Below, one piece after another: positions 12,781 to 25,149 of a stretch of DNA of 64,000 nucleotides; position 1 is the first letter of the stretch, and each line of letters starts with the position of its first letter. Below the pieces are notes generated by a model, which saw only the letters and a list, made by a program, of their open reading frames with translations, was not told the DNA's origin and did not search any database. Source of the DNA: Phocoena phocoena. Its lineage: Eukaryota > Chordata > Mammalia > Artiodactyla > Phocoenidae. The DNA is taken from positions 56,383,520-56,447,519 of the forward strand of contig NC_089235.1 of the NCBI RefSeq assembly GCF_963924675.1, in the 5' to 3' direction. A program made the position numbers and the translations under genes.

Positions 12781-13932
12781 TACTCATAAGAAAGAACCAA
12801 TGTAATGCCACCTGAAATAAAATGTCTCATTCTGATGACTATATGTTTAAAAAGATATGAGAACATTAAAAAATGTAAAGGGATTAGAGGGCCAGGATTA
12901 GATTTAAAGTTTTAATTATTCACAGATCATTTTATACATCAATTCTATAACTAACACAATTAAAAGGAATGTTGTTTTATTACATTTAAGTGACTACAGA
13001 CAATATTATTTATTGACACTGTATCTTTCAATTGCCATTTATAAAAATATAATATAGTTTTGGTATTTGTATCATTTTCTTGAAAAGTGCCAAATGACCT
13101 TTGTTTATTTTTTACAACAAGGAATTTAACAAGTCTATCTAAATATTCACGGTAACACTAATTTAAAAGGACAGTAAAACAATTAATTTCTTGCTATTTT
13201 CTTCCTGAGGAAGGGGGAAATAAATAAAGTGGTCCAGTGTCATTTAATGAGAAAATGGAGAGAAAAGAAATTTGTAGATCTGATACTATTATTGAATAAG
13301 CTGTATTTATTCCAGAAACTTGGAAACATACAAAGGGTGTTCATTTAGATGATAAACAAATTATTACTAAGGATGCTTAATCTGAAAAGAGAAAGTAACT
13401 ATTATGAACATAAATGGGTATGTTATGATCCCTAAAGTAAATGTGTTAGATTTGGTTTCTAGAATGCAGTGGTAACAAAGGAACAGGTGCCAAGAAACAG
13501 TGTTTTCTAATTTCCTTCTAATAATCAAATATGTTGCAAGTTTAAAATTTTTCATTTTTAATGGGATCTCTTCTATACCAAGAGATAAAATTATTGGAAA
13601 ATCCATGGCATTATCATCTACCTTGATATGACTCAAATATGTAACACTGTAGAAGTAGCAATTTATGAAACAATAGTTTTTGAATTCTCTAACATTTTTA
13701 AACCAGGATTCTGCTGAGTTTCATTGTACCCAGGCACAAAATTATCATGGGAAGAGTTAGTTATATAAACTTGAGTATTGAGGGACTGAAAGATAGAGGA
13801 AAACACAAACAAACAAAAAAACAAAGTTGGTATAGCTAAGTGTGTTATTTTCATCATACCTAAAAAGGTATGACTAAGCTGATAGAAACGCGGTACTTTT
13901 GCTGACGTCTAGCCAACTATGAATGTATTAAA
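12781..13932. other. Intronic sequence, no feature recognised
   Basis: AT-rich, with minus-strand open frames at 13367-13636 and 13663-13857 that lack splice context and family resemblance. I treat them as chance. Confidence 0.6.
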
Positions 13933-13963
13933 ACACATACACACACACACACACACACACAAA
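13933..13963. repeat. (CA)n microsatellite
   Basis: Nearly pure CA dinucleotide run with one CATA interruption. Confidence 0.95.
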
Positions 13964-14029
13964 CATTTACCTAATGTCCTTTCAACAGCAATCTGCAATG
14001 TTGTCTTATTCTTTCTTCTTCACATTTGT

Positions 14030-14890
14030 CTTGCCTGTGTGACAGCTTATTCCCTTAGATTTCCTCCTGTCTCTCTGTCTTAGTCTCCTTTGCTGGATCA
14101 TCCTCCTAAGCCTGGGCCTTATATGCTGTTGATGCTCCAACTCAACCCTAGTGCCCTCTTATCTTCTCATTCCATCCTGTCTCTGTCTAGCCAATGTTAT
14201 TGATGCCTTTTGGTTCTATTACCATCAATATCAACTACACTATCAGTGATGCTTCTCCTCACAGCTCCTGAATCATAGAGATAGATATTGTTGTCTATTA
14301 GATGGCTTTAACAGCATGTCTCAAAGAAGACTTCAAACTAAATATATGTAAAACATCTCTCAATAACCATAGCATTCCCATCCCAAACGTGACCTTCCTT
14401 CAACATTTTCCAATTCAGTGAGTATCTCTCCTGCCTTTACCAGTTTACGCAAGCCAGAAATGATGTTTTATTTGAACACCACCTTCTTTATCACTCTTCA
14501 ATTCACTACAGAGGTCTTTATCATTATACCTCCTAAAAATCTCTCAACTCATTCTACTTCTTTATCTCCATCAGTACCATCTTAATACAAGCTACCATGA
14601 TTTTTTTTCTTGGATTACAGAAAACACCTCTTAAGAAATTTTCTTACAGCTAATCGAGCCCCACTTCAAATCAATCTCTATACTTCAGCAAGAATCATCA
14701 TTTGAAAACACAAACCTCTTCATGGAATTGCTTTTGATAAAAATCCTTTAATAAGTTCCTGCTATTCTTGTCAAATATTTTACCTGGTTTAAAAGGCCCT
14801 TTTAGTCTAGAGTTTACCTTTGTCTTCATTTCACTAATCCCACCATTCTTCAATTACTAAGTCTACATTACACTTCAATGATATCAGTGC
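14030..14890 (+). mobile_element. LINE-2 remnant
   Basis: Pyrimidine-rich sequence typical of the L2 3' region, with phrases such as CTCCAACTCAACCCTAGTGC and CTTTATTACAGAGG-like blocks. Diverged and without coding capacity. Confidence 0.45.
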
Positions 14891-15465
14891 ATTTAAATTT
14901 TTAAAACAGCATAAAGAAATATTTTCTTTTTACAAATACTATATCCTAAAAGTATGTTCTGAAAACTCTGTAATTTTCATGAGACCATGCCTTGAATCTC
15001 TAAAGAAATAGACCACATTCACCCAGATCACAGTGTTTAATTTTTGCCTTCAGATAACAGGATACATAAAAGAGCTATCTACAAAAACAAAGGCAAATTA
15101 CTTCCAAGACTATTCAATTAATCTGAAAGGAACCAGATTATGAACCAGAGTATGAACTGGCACACTAAGGAACACAATTGTAGGAACAACTCTTATTTCC
15201 TTATACAAGTTTTGATAAAAATCACATTATTTTTCATTGACTGAGTGATAAAGAAATACTGATGGAAAGCTTCATCTTTCAAAATTCCATTCTATATATT
15301 AGTACCCCATCTCCAAAATCTTCCTCAGCTCTGACAGCTACGCCTTACAATTTTCCTGTAACTGTTAGTTCTTTTAAATATTTAATCCTTTAAAGGCCCA
15401 CATATAGTTTTTCTCTGATTCCCAACTGGCCTCAGGCAATGACATCAAAGCTAGATTGATAGAAA
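14891..15465. other. Intronic sequence downstream of the exon
   Basis: Proximal part of the intron that follows the exon on the minus strand. Nothing else is recognised. Confidence 0.6.
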
Positions 15466-15466
15466 C

Positions 15467-16368
<902 letters not shown>

Positions 16369-16474
16369 GCAATGGCATCAATGCTAGGTTAAATAGAAAC
16401 TATCTACTTATGATATTGTAGGTGGCTCAGAACCTTCTATTTCTAAGTAATCATACTTTTCTTCCATTTGGAAA
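16369..16474 (-). pseudogene. Partial duplicate of the CUB exon 3' end, donor destroyed
   Basis: This segment duplicates 15436-15536 in the same orientation. Positions 16413-16474 are identical to 15475-15536 over 62 bases, all of them coding in the real exon ([20 protein letters not shown]). The adjoining segment, 16369-16412, aligns with the exon's last base and the intron after it (15436-15474). It shows about six substitutions, a 1-bp insertion and a 4-bp insertion. The exon's last base and the donor G are both changed, so minus-strand GGTAAG reads CATAAG. The frame would end at a TAA two codons after the identical block. The copy stops abruptly in mid-exon at 16474, and there is no polypyrimidine tract or convincing acceptor beyond it. 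I infer a non-functional exon fragment. The coding part is far better preserved than the intronic part. Confidence 0.9.
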
Positions 16475-17480
16475 GTTTCTACTAATTTTACATTTGGACC
16501 TATGGTTCTCATTTCCCAAATAAGGGTCATAGATTATCCATGAGTCTACTTTTGGCCAATGTTGTATGTAACCCCAACAGAGGGGTTACATGACCACCTG
16601 TGTTTAGTGTTAAAACATAAGATAAAGCTCCTTGCTTTATAAAGAAACTGAAGCTATAAAATTTGTCTTGTCATAACACTGTTCAGGCCAGTCAATAGGC
16701 TACTAGATTATTTGTGCAATCAGATTTCTCAAGATTTATGCTGTTATCTTGAGCCACTCAGGGAATTCCTTCCATTGAAATCAAATGTCTGAGGAAATAT
16801 CTAGCTCTATAAAGACCAATTATTATTTGATGTAATAGTTAACAATCTGTAACTTTAATAAATAGAGATGGCAGCATCCTGTTTAACTCCACAATGGGCA
16901 TGGAATGGCAACATGCTTTGGTACTGGGAACAACTTTCTTACCATATTGTACGCATTAAATAACATTAGCTTCTTTCTGTCCCACTCTTTACCCACCTAG
17001 CTCCATAATTCATAAATTGAAAGCATAAATAATATTGTTCTTAAAAGATACTTAATTTTCATCATACACTACTGTGTATATGATATTTATTTTCATGATG
17101 CCCTCTCTATTTTTTTAAATCTGTTGAGTAAGTAGAATGAACTAGTGGTCCAGTCTAGATTATGAGATATATTACTACAATTTTCTCATCAGAACATACA
17201 ATGCCTTCCCTCAATACCTTAACTTTAACCTCTGGTGAAAATGTCCTGCTGCCCCCAGTCCCCAACCACAAATTATTTCTACTCTTTGTCTTCTCAGTAC
17301 TAACACCAACGCTGAGTACTGCTTCAGAAATAAAATGTTACATTATTATATATTTGTAGTGTAGCTGGTATACAACATATTCAAACCAGCTCTGTGATTT
17401 ATTTACTTCCCTGTCTCTAGATAAAATCTCAGGCAGAAATATTTCAGTTAACACTCAGATTAAGAAAAAATTCCTCCACT
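16475..17480. other. Intronic sequence, no feature recognised
   Basis: AT-rich. An open frame at 17162-17359 has no family resemblance. Confidence 0.6.
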
Positions 17481-18500
17481 TTTTTAATTCAAAAATATCA
17501 ATTTATCAATTAATTTGTCTAGTCCTGGATACTCACAAAAAATTGTGACTTCATTTAGGTTAAGGTTCTTTGCTCCCCTGGGCTTGTGGCAGATGGGGCA
17601 GAGGTGAGGCAGTGAAGTGGGCTCTTCTTCCCTGTTTCCCCCCCTAGAATTTCTTTTCATCCACCCCTGCTCACTGAGCTCTCTATGATTCATCCTAGAT
17701 TTGGAAGCAGAAAGGATCAGGGGAGATGAATCTTATCTGCTTGGCACTGATTTGGTACTGGTTTCCAAGGGTTTTGGCAGATGATTAAAGAAAGATGGTT
17801 CATTTTGTTCATGAACCTTTTCATGGGACCCTCAGAAGTAACCCAATCAGTTCCCTTGTTGTGGGTGAATGTGTTTCTCTAGCTGGCTGCTTATTTTCTC
17901 CCTCATACCATGGGTATAGAATGGTATCCTTCCACCCTCTTTCCAACTATGTCTCCTTATCCTTCTAGGTGGGCCTCTTGGGCAGGATCTAGGACAATTC
18001 CAGGCCAGAACTCCCTCACAAAATTCCTGCATATGGTCAAGAAAACATGCCCCATTTATTTATCCTCTGTGGACATGCAATTTCTTCCCAAATGTAGCCT
18101 TCTGGGTTTACAACAGCAGACATTTAAATATTTCAGCCATGGTCTTAATGATAATACACTGTGTCCCCCAAGCTCCAGGGCAAACAAATCAATTTCTCTG
18201 CATGGTCTCCTTTAAGAAGTAATCTAGGCTCACAAAAGAGAGAAATCACCCCGAACTCCTGACACATGAGATGGAGAGCAAATAACAGCATAGTTCACTC
18301 CGGGGAAAGTCTTCAACCCAAAAGCATGACTGACTTGCAGTTGAAAACAAGGATGGGAACTGAGATCTTCCAGCATTCAAACCAATGCTCTTGCCAATTC
18401 CTGTATCAAGCTCTTTGTTCAGCACTCCTGTTTGATCTCTTTATTACTACAGAGACTATCATAGAATCAGTATCTGACAAAATTGTGAAATAAATAAAGT
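17481..18500. other. Unclassified GC-richer block, possible old LTR or single-copy sequence
   Basis: Clearly less AT-rich than its flanks. Open frames at 17484-17693 (minus), 17847-18032 (minus), 17910-18215 and 18266-18493 (plus) overlap on both strands and none shows known domains. A CCCCCCC run and the compositional shift make an old LTR or other inserted repeat possible, but I see no paired ends. Confidence 0.35.
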
Positions 18501-19029
18501 TTGCTTTTAGTACACGTTAGATATACAACATTTTGGCTAGGTAGTCTACCTGAATGCTAGAACCTTTGTATTGCAATTCAGACTGGATTTACTATAATAT
18601 TTATAAAAAAACAATACATTTTCTGTAATCATAGACTCTTATAGTAAAATGTATTATCTAAATTAAAATTTTTACTTTATACCAGAGTTAGAACAAGTGA
18701 AAGGCAGAATTAGGACAAACCATGAAACCCTTAAATCTAGTGCTGTGCTCTCTCTAAGTAATATTGCCTGGTCTCTGGGCAAAGTGAGTTGGTATAAATC
18801 CTGTCAATGATAGAACTTTTATTCTTTCAGCATCACTCTGTCCTGGCCACCACGCTTGCCCGTTTGATTAGTGTTGTCTGTAGTATCTTCTGTCCCACAT
18901 GTCACAGAAAGGGCAGGGTTCACAGGCTATTAAATAGAACGATTTTTTAACATACTCAAGATACACATGGGGTCATGTTGGTTACTTGTATAAACTTTCT
19001 GTGAGTTTTAAAGTTTATTAATTTGGTTA
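18501..19029. other. Intronic sequence, no feature recognised
   Basis: Nothing identifiable. Confidence 0.55.
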
Positions 19030-19121
19030 TCTATTCAAAAAAATATATATTGAGATCTACTAAGTACCAGGAGGAACTGCGTTAGTCTCTCATGCTACAG
19101 TGGTGATCAAAAGTCAGCACA

Positions 19122-19312
19122 GGGCTTCCCTGGTGGCGCAGTGGTTGAGAGTCCGCCTGCCGATGCAGGGGACACGGGTTCGTGCCCCGGTCTGGGAAGA
19201 TCCCACATGCCGCGGAGCGGCTGGGCCCGTGAGCCATGGCCGCTGAGCCTGCGCGTCCGGAGCCTGTCCTCCGCAACGGGAGAGGCCACAACAGTGAGAG
19301 GCCCGCGTAACG

Positions 19313-19342
<30 letters not shown>
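19122..19342 (+). mobile_element. Cetacean CHR-1-type SINE, best-preserved copy
   Basis: Close to what I take as the family consensus: GGGCTTCCCTGGTGGCGCAG, GGGTTCGTGCCCC, and GCCCGCGTAACGC followed by a long A-run (about 19316-19346). A perfect 13-bp duplication AAAAGTCAGCACA lies at 19109-19121 and 19343-19355. The CpGs are mostly intact, which suggests a recent insertion. Open frames on the minus strand across it are SINE read-through. Confidence 0.97.
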
Positions 19343-19349
<7 letters not shown>

Positions 19350-19706
19350 AGCACAATACCTGCCCTCATTAAGCATCCTGTCTAAAAGAGAGTAAGGCTC
19401 TAAACAAATGACAAAATAAACATATAAAATTACATTTCTGTCAGGTACTTTGCAGAAGGAGCATTTAGTACCGACATTGTATGTTTGGGGCTTTGCAGTA
19501 GTTAGAGAATTCAGAAACAAGGATTCTTTGAGGAAGCGATGATGGACTAGAAACCTGAAGGGTGAATAGTTAATGAGGAAAAGGAAAATTGTTCTGAGTA
19601 GGTACACTTATGCTTTCACCAGAGGAAATGGGCATTCTCCAAATTTTCCAAACTGAAAGAAAATCTGTGTGCAACTGCCAGGTGGTACCAAATGAGGTGG
19701 AAAGGC

Positions 19707-19825
19707 CAACTAGGTGCTAGACCTTGCAGGATCTTTCTGACAAAACTATTCAGAGCAGTGGAAAGGCAACTAGGTGCTAGACCTTGCAGGATCTTTCTGA
19801 CAAAACTATTCAGAGCAGTGGAAAG
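19707..19825 (+). repeat. 60-bp tandem duplication, two copies
   Basis: 19707-19765 and 19767-19825 are identical over 59 bp at a period of exactly 60. Perfect identity inside an otherwise very old repeat means the duplication is recent, or is an assembly artefact. Confidence 0.95.
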
Positions 19826-19930
19826 TTACTGATGGGTTTTCAGCAAAGAGATGACATGATTGGTTTTGAGTTTTGAAAACATTCTGGCTGCTCTATGAAG
19901 AGGAGAGGGAAAGAAGATAATGGAGGATAC

Positions 19931-20785
19931 AGATTAGGGGGCTGAATCAAAAATCCAAGCAATTTTTGGCATGCTTTATTGTTTCCTAAAGATAAACCAC
20001 CTCTCGTTTATTCAGTAGTTTAGCATATTATTATCTCAATATCTTCAAAAGATTAATTTGGTCTTTGTAGGCACTTTGGAATAAATAGTATCACTGCACA
20101 ATAAATCAGAATAATTCTCTTAGGCCCATTTTTAAGAACAGTATTTTTTCACCTAAAGAGTAAAGCAACGTGATTAAATATCTTAGACTTCTCTTGAGGT
20201 TAACTAGAAGTTATAATTGCTTCAAAATGTAGTTATTTAACATACAGGGAATATAAAAAAGGTTGGTAGCTTCTCTACTCTTGTTCTAAAATCTGTATAG
20301 GTTGTAAGATTTTAGGTGTGCTTTTTTTTTTTTTAATGCAATACATAGGCTGAATGATGGCAAGTTGCATGTTAAGAAGTTTGAAGAGTCAGTCTGTTGT
20401 AAAACATGAAGGAAACAACCAATTCAGCCAATAGAATCAATGAAGGCAATGTAGTCTTTTGAGAGTAAGAATTTTTTAAAATGTAATCATTTGATTTGGG
20501 ATTTATTCCAATCACCCGGAGGAAATACTAACAACTCCCTCTTAAATTCTTAATATATTCAAATCTACTGATAAAAAAATATAGCTATTAAATTTAAAAT
20601 ATTAAACCTAATTTTAATTGTTTATAATATTATAAATCTATCATCGAATACTCCTATTTCTACACTTTAAAATAACTAAATTTATACAAACTTGATAAAC
20701 AATGTCCTTTAATCTCTTACAACGTATAGAGCAGGGAAAAAAGTGACAAAATAAAATCAAAATTATTTGTATTTGTTTATCCCAT
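19931..20785. other. Intronic sequence, no gene recognised
   Basis: AT-rich, with a T-run near 20322-20334. Nothing else is identifiable. Confidence 0.6.
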
Positions 20786-23355
20786 TTGTAAAATTTATCC
20801 CATTTGTTTATCTTTGTTTTTACTTCCATTACTCTGGAAGACAGATCAAAAAATACATTGCTTTGATTTATGTCAGAGAGTGTTCTGCCTATGCTTCCCT
20901 CTGAGAGTTTTATAGTGTCCAGGCTCACATTTAAGTCTTTAATCCATTTTGAGTTTTTCTGTTTGGTGTTAAAGAATGTTCTAATTTCATTTTTTTTACA
21001 CGCAGCTGTCCAGTTTTCCCAGCACTTTACTGAAGAGACTGTCTTTCCTCCATTGTATACTCTTGCCTCCTTTGTCATAGATCAATTGACCATAGGTGCA
21101 TGGGTTTATTTCTGGGATTTCTATCTTGTTACATTGCTCTGTATTTCTATTTTTGTGCCAGTACCATACTGTTTTGATGACTATAACTTTGTAGTATAGT
21201 CTGAAGTCAGGGATCTTGATTCCTCCAGCTTCATTTTTCTTTCTCAAGACTGCTTTGGTATTTGGGGTCTTTTGGGTCTCCATACAAATTTTAAGGTATT
21301 TTGTTCTAGTTCTGCAAAAAATTCCATTGGTAATTTGATAGGGATTGCATTGAATCTGTTGATTGCCTTGGATAGTATAGTCATTTTGACAATATTGATT
21401 CTTCCAACCCAAGAACACAATATATCTTTCCATCTCTTTGTGCTGTCTTCGATTCCTTTCATCAGCATCTTATAGTTTACATAGTACAGGTCTTTTGTCT
21501 CCTTAGGCAGGTTTATTCTTAGGTATTTTATTCTTTTTGGTGCGATGGTAAATGGTATTGTGTCTTGAATTTCTCTTTCTGATATTTCATTGTTAGTGTA
21601 TAGAAATGCAACAGATTTCTGTGTATTAATTTTGTATCCTGCAATTTTACCGAACCTCATTAATGAGCTCTAGTAGTTCTCTGGTAGTGTCTTTAGGATT
21701 TTTTATGTATTGTATCATGTCACCTCCAAACAATGGCAGCTTAACTTCTTTTCCAATTTGTATTCCTTTTATTTCTTTTTCTTCTCTGACTGCCATAGCT
21801 AGGACTTCCAAAACTATGTTGAATAAAAGCGGCAAGAGTTGACATCCTTGTCTTGTTCCTGATCTTAGAGGAAATGTTTTCAGCTTTTCACCACTGAGTA
21901 TGATGTTAGCTATAGGTCTGTCATATATGGCCTTTATTATATTGAGATGTGTTCCCTTTATGCCCACTTTGTGGAGAGTTTTTATTATAAATGGGTGTTG
22001 AATTTTGTCCAAAGCTTTTTCTGCATCTATTGAGATGATAATATGGTTTTTATTCTTCAATTTGTTGATGTGGTGTATCAATCTGTTGGTGTGTTGTTTG
22101 ATCTGTGGATATTGAAAATTCTTTGCATCACTGGGATAAATCCCACTTGATTATGTTGTATGATCCTTTTAATATATTGTTGGATTCATATTGCTAGTAT
22201 TTTGTTGAGGGTTTTTGTGTCTATATTCATCAGTGATATTGGCCTGTAATTTTCTTTTTTTGTGGTATCTTTGTCTGGTTTTGGTATCAGGGTGATGGTG
22301 GCCTCACAGAATGAGTTTTGGAGTGTTCCTCTCTCTGCTATATTTTGGAAGAGTTTGAGAAGGATAGGTGCTATCTCTTCTCTAAGTGTTTGATAGAATT
22401 CGCCTGTAAAGCCATCTAGTCCTGGACTTCCGTCTGTTGGGATTTTTTAATAACAGTTCCAATTTCAGTACTTGTGATTGGTCTGTTCGTATTTTCTGTT
22501 TCTTCCTGGTTCAGTCTTAGGAGGTTGCACCTTTCTAAGAATTTGTCAATTTCTTCCAGGTTGTCCATTTATTGCCATACAGTTGCTTGCAGTAGTTTCT
22601 TATGATCCTTTGTATTTCTGTGGTGTCAGTTGTAACTTCTCCTTTTTCATTTCTAATTTTATTGATTTGAGTCCTCTCCCTTTCTTTCTTGATGAGTCTG
22701 GCTAAAGGTTTCTCAATTTTGTTTATCTTTTCAAAGAACTTTTAGTTTCGTTGATCTTTGCTATTGTTTTCATCTCTATTTCACTTATTTCTTCACTTCT
22801 ATTTCATTTATTTCTGCTCTAATCTTTATGATTTCTTTCCTTCCACTGACTTTAGGTTTTGCTTCTTCTTCTTTCTCTAGTTGCTTTAGGTGTAAAGCTA
22901 GGTTGTTTATTTGAGATTTTTCTTGTTTCCTGAGGTAATACTGTATTGCTATAAACTTCCCTCTTAGGATTGTTTTTGCTGCATCCCATAGGTTCTGGAT
23001 CATTGTGCTTCCATTTTCATTTGTCTCTGTATTTTTTAATTTCCTCTTTGATTTCTTCAGTGATCCACTGGCTGTTTAGTAGCATATTGTTTAGCCTCCA
23101 CATGTTTGTGTTTTATACAGTTTTCTCTTTCTTGTCATTTATTTCTAATCTCATAGTGTTGTGGTCGGAAAAAAGGCTTGATATGATTTCAGTCTTCTTA
23201 AATTTACTGACGCTCTCTTTGTGGCCCAGCATGTGGTCAGTCCTGGAGAATGATCCATGTGCATGAGGGAAAGATGTGTATTCTGCTGCTTTTGGATGAA
23301 ATGCTCTATAAATATCAATTAAGTCTACCTGGTCTAATGTGTCATTTAAGTCCTG
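20786..23355 (-). mobile_element. LINE-1 body (ORF2), 3'-truncated, minus orientation
   Basis: Reading the minus strand from 23355 leftwards gives, in order: the end of the endonuclease domain (DLNDTLDQVDLIDIYRAFHP, FSDHNTMRLE with the SDH motif); the linker; reverse transcriptase ([30 protein letters not shown], and [12 protein letters not shown] where FADD is normal); and the C-terminal region ([37 protein letters not shown]). It ends near [12 protein letters not shown]. The last part of ORF2, the 3' UTR and poly(A) are absent. Stops and frameshifts divide the frame, and the catalytic FADD is altered, so it is inactive. Plus-strand open frames here are shadows. Confidence 0.93.
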
Positions 23356-23812
23356 TGTTTCCTTATACATATCGATAATTACTTTAAATATAAACGGATT
23401 AAATGATCCCACCAAAAGACACAGACTGTCTGAATGGATACAAAAACAAAACCCATACATATGCTGTCTACAAGAGACCCACTTCAGACCTAGGGACACA
23501 TACAGACTGAAAGTGAGCGGATGGAAAAAGGTATTCCATGCAAATGGAAATCAAATGGAGTAGCAATACTCATATCAGACAAAATAGACTTTAAAATAAA
23601 GACTGTTACAAGAGACAAAGAAGGACACTACATAATGATCAAGGGATCAATCCAAGAAGAAGATAGAACACTTGGAAACATACAGGCACCCAACATAGGA
23701 ACACTGCAATATACAAGGCAAATACTAACAGCCATAAAAGGAGAAACCAACAGTAACACAATAATAGTGGGGGACCTTAACACCCCACTTTCAACAATGG
23801 ACAGATCATGCA
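23356..23812 (+). mobile_element. Inverted 5' segment of the same LINE-1 (endonuclease start)
   Basis: Plus-strand ORF2 N-terminal endonuclease sequence: ITLNINGLNDPTKRHRLSEW, QKQNPYICCLQETHF (the conserved QETH with its catalytic glutamate), then after a frame change GVAILISDKIDFKIKTVTRD, KGSIQEEDRTLGNIQAPNIG and GDLNTPLSTMDRS. It stops at DRSC, and the minus-strand body resumes in the protein only a few residues later (ETQDLNDTLDQ). The two parts are therefore pieces of one element with the 5' part flipped. Confidence 0.9.
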
Positions 23813-24242
23813 TCTATTTTTGTTCGCATCATATCTGTTTTATTAAAAGAAAGACTGACATATAGTAGAGGTTTATAGGAATTTATTGAATTAAATATGA
23901 AATAAACAAATGAGTAAATATAACCATTTAAGCTCATCATCAAATTAAATTCTGATGTCTGAGCCATCTATGGGGTAGAATAGAAAGAAAACACAAGTAA
24001 TATGTCACTATTACAAGAGAGATTAATTGATAATTGGAACAAAATGTCAAAACAAAATAGAAGAATGAGAAGGATTGCCAAATAAATTTTAAGAACAAAA
24101 TGTATGTTGCAGGTCAAAAGCTTTATAATAAAAAAGTGAGCATAAACAGAAAATGATTATTGCTATTCAGTACCAAGCAAGTGGGAGTTAACTAATTTTT
24201 AGACTTTTCTCCATATTTAACTTCAATAAAGTACAACTTCTT
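23813..24242. other. Intronic sequence, no feature recognised
   Basis: AT-rich flank of the inverted L1. No target-site duplication with the left side of the L1 is evident. Confidence 0.55.
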
Positions 24243-24590
24243 TAATTGCAGATAGCAGAATTATGTATGTGGAGTATTCAAGAGACTCACCAGATAAAAT
24301 ACATGACTTAATCTGTGAATTAAGCAAGGTTACTGAATACAAGGGCAATATACAAAAATATATCAGCACAGAACAATTACAAACTGAAATTTTTAAAAAT
24401 ATCATTGCTAATAGGATAAAATTTCAAAAATTTAGGAATAAAAATAGTGAAGGAAAGCCTGAGTAAAGCTCTAATTATATTTTTGAGAGAAAATATAGAT
24501 CTATGTAACTAAATAGATCTACGTAAATAAATAGATATTCCACGTAATCTAAAAATGTCAGTTCTCCCCAGATTAATCTAGGGACAAGCC
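24243..24590 (+). mobile_element. Old LINE-1 ORF2 fragment
   Basis: The frame at 24263-24466 (DLICELSKVTEYKGNIQKYI) resembles the [18 protein letters not shown] region of ORF2. It is strongly diverged, with an A-rich tail region after it. Confidence 0.6.
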
Positions 24591-24829
24591 CAGAAATTTG
24601 CAATTTGAAACTATGGTTTCAGTAAAGATAGTAGCTACCAGCTCAGTTCTTTCTATTTTATAAAAGCCCTGTCCTTGTTTATACCTTATTTTTAACCTCC
24701 ATTGCCCTCCTTGAGGCCCCACTCCATGTGCTGATTACTACTCTCAGAAGGCAAACTTTAATGCTACTTCACTTAAAAAAGAAAGAATGTTCAGGGTATG
24801 ATTTCTCTCAGAATTTCCAAAGTCTTATC
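24591..24829. other. Intronic sequence
   Basis: Nothing identifiable. Confidence 0.5.
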
Positions 24830-25010
24830 ACTTCTGTTTCAACACAGACTGAATATCAGAAATCTATGTAGAGCATTTTAAAACACCTATACATCAACCC
24901 CAACCCCAAGATTCTTATTTACTTGCTTGATAGTGGGGTCAATAGTAGGGCAATTTTTTTTTACATTCCCTAGGTGATTCTAATGCATAGTTAGAATCAA
25001 CAATCACTGT
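24830..25010 (+). mobile_element. MER5-like hAT remnant
   Basis: The order of ATCAGAAATCTATGTAGAGC, ACCCCAAGATTCTTATTTAC and CCTAGGTGATTCTAATGCAT fits MER5-type non-autonomous hAT DNA transposons. Diverged. Confidence 0.5.
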
Positions 25011-25149
25011 AGTAACTCATGTAAAATAGCTAATCCATTCATTTGGGTACTTGACCCTATCTTCTACCTAACTCTAGGTCTTTACTTGGGATCACTTAAG
25101 CTGATAAGTATCTCTCTAATACCATCCTAAAAGTCCATATAAGATGGAA

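Larger units (their letters stand above)
19030..19930 (+). repeat. Ancient interspersed repeat, shared family A, with nested SINE
   Basis: The two halves on either side of the SINE (TATTGAGATCTACTAAGTAC before, ACCTGCCCTCATTAAGCATC after) join into one element. Its later part contains CTAGACCTTGCAGGATCT, GATGACATGATTGGTTTTG and AACATTCTGGCTGCTCTATG, a block order I recognise from a widespread old mammalian repeat but cannot name. Similar sequence occurs at 35986-36480 and 46320-46890. An internal 60-bp tandem duplication lies at 19707-19825. Confidence 0.6.

Noticed and set aside
16413..16474. Functional alternative (mutually exclusive) exon
   Set aside because: The copy covers only the last third of the exon, lacks an acceptor, and its donor GT is changed to AT. 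AT-AC splicing is unlikely because the U12 donor consensus is not met.
17910..18215. Possible endogenous retroviral coding fragment
   Set aside because: No recognisable retroviral motif could be seen, and no paired LTRs or primer site.
19107..19607. Minus-strand open frame of 166 codons with a phenylalanine run
   Set aside because: The middle is a CHR-1 SINE read antisense through its poly(A) tail. The rest is an old repeat.
20870..23266. Several plus-strand open frames
   Set aside because: They are shadows of L1 ORF2, which runs on the minus strand here.
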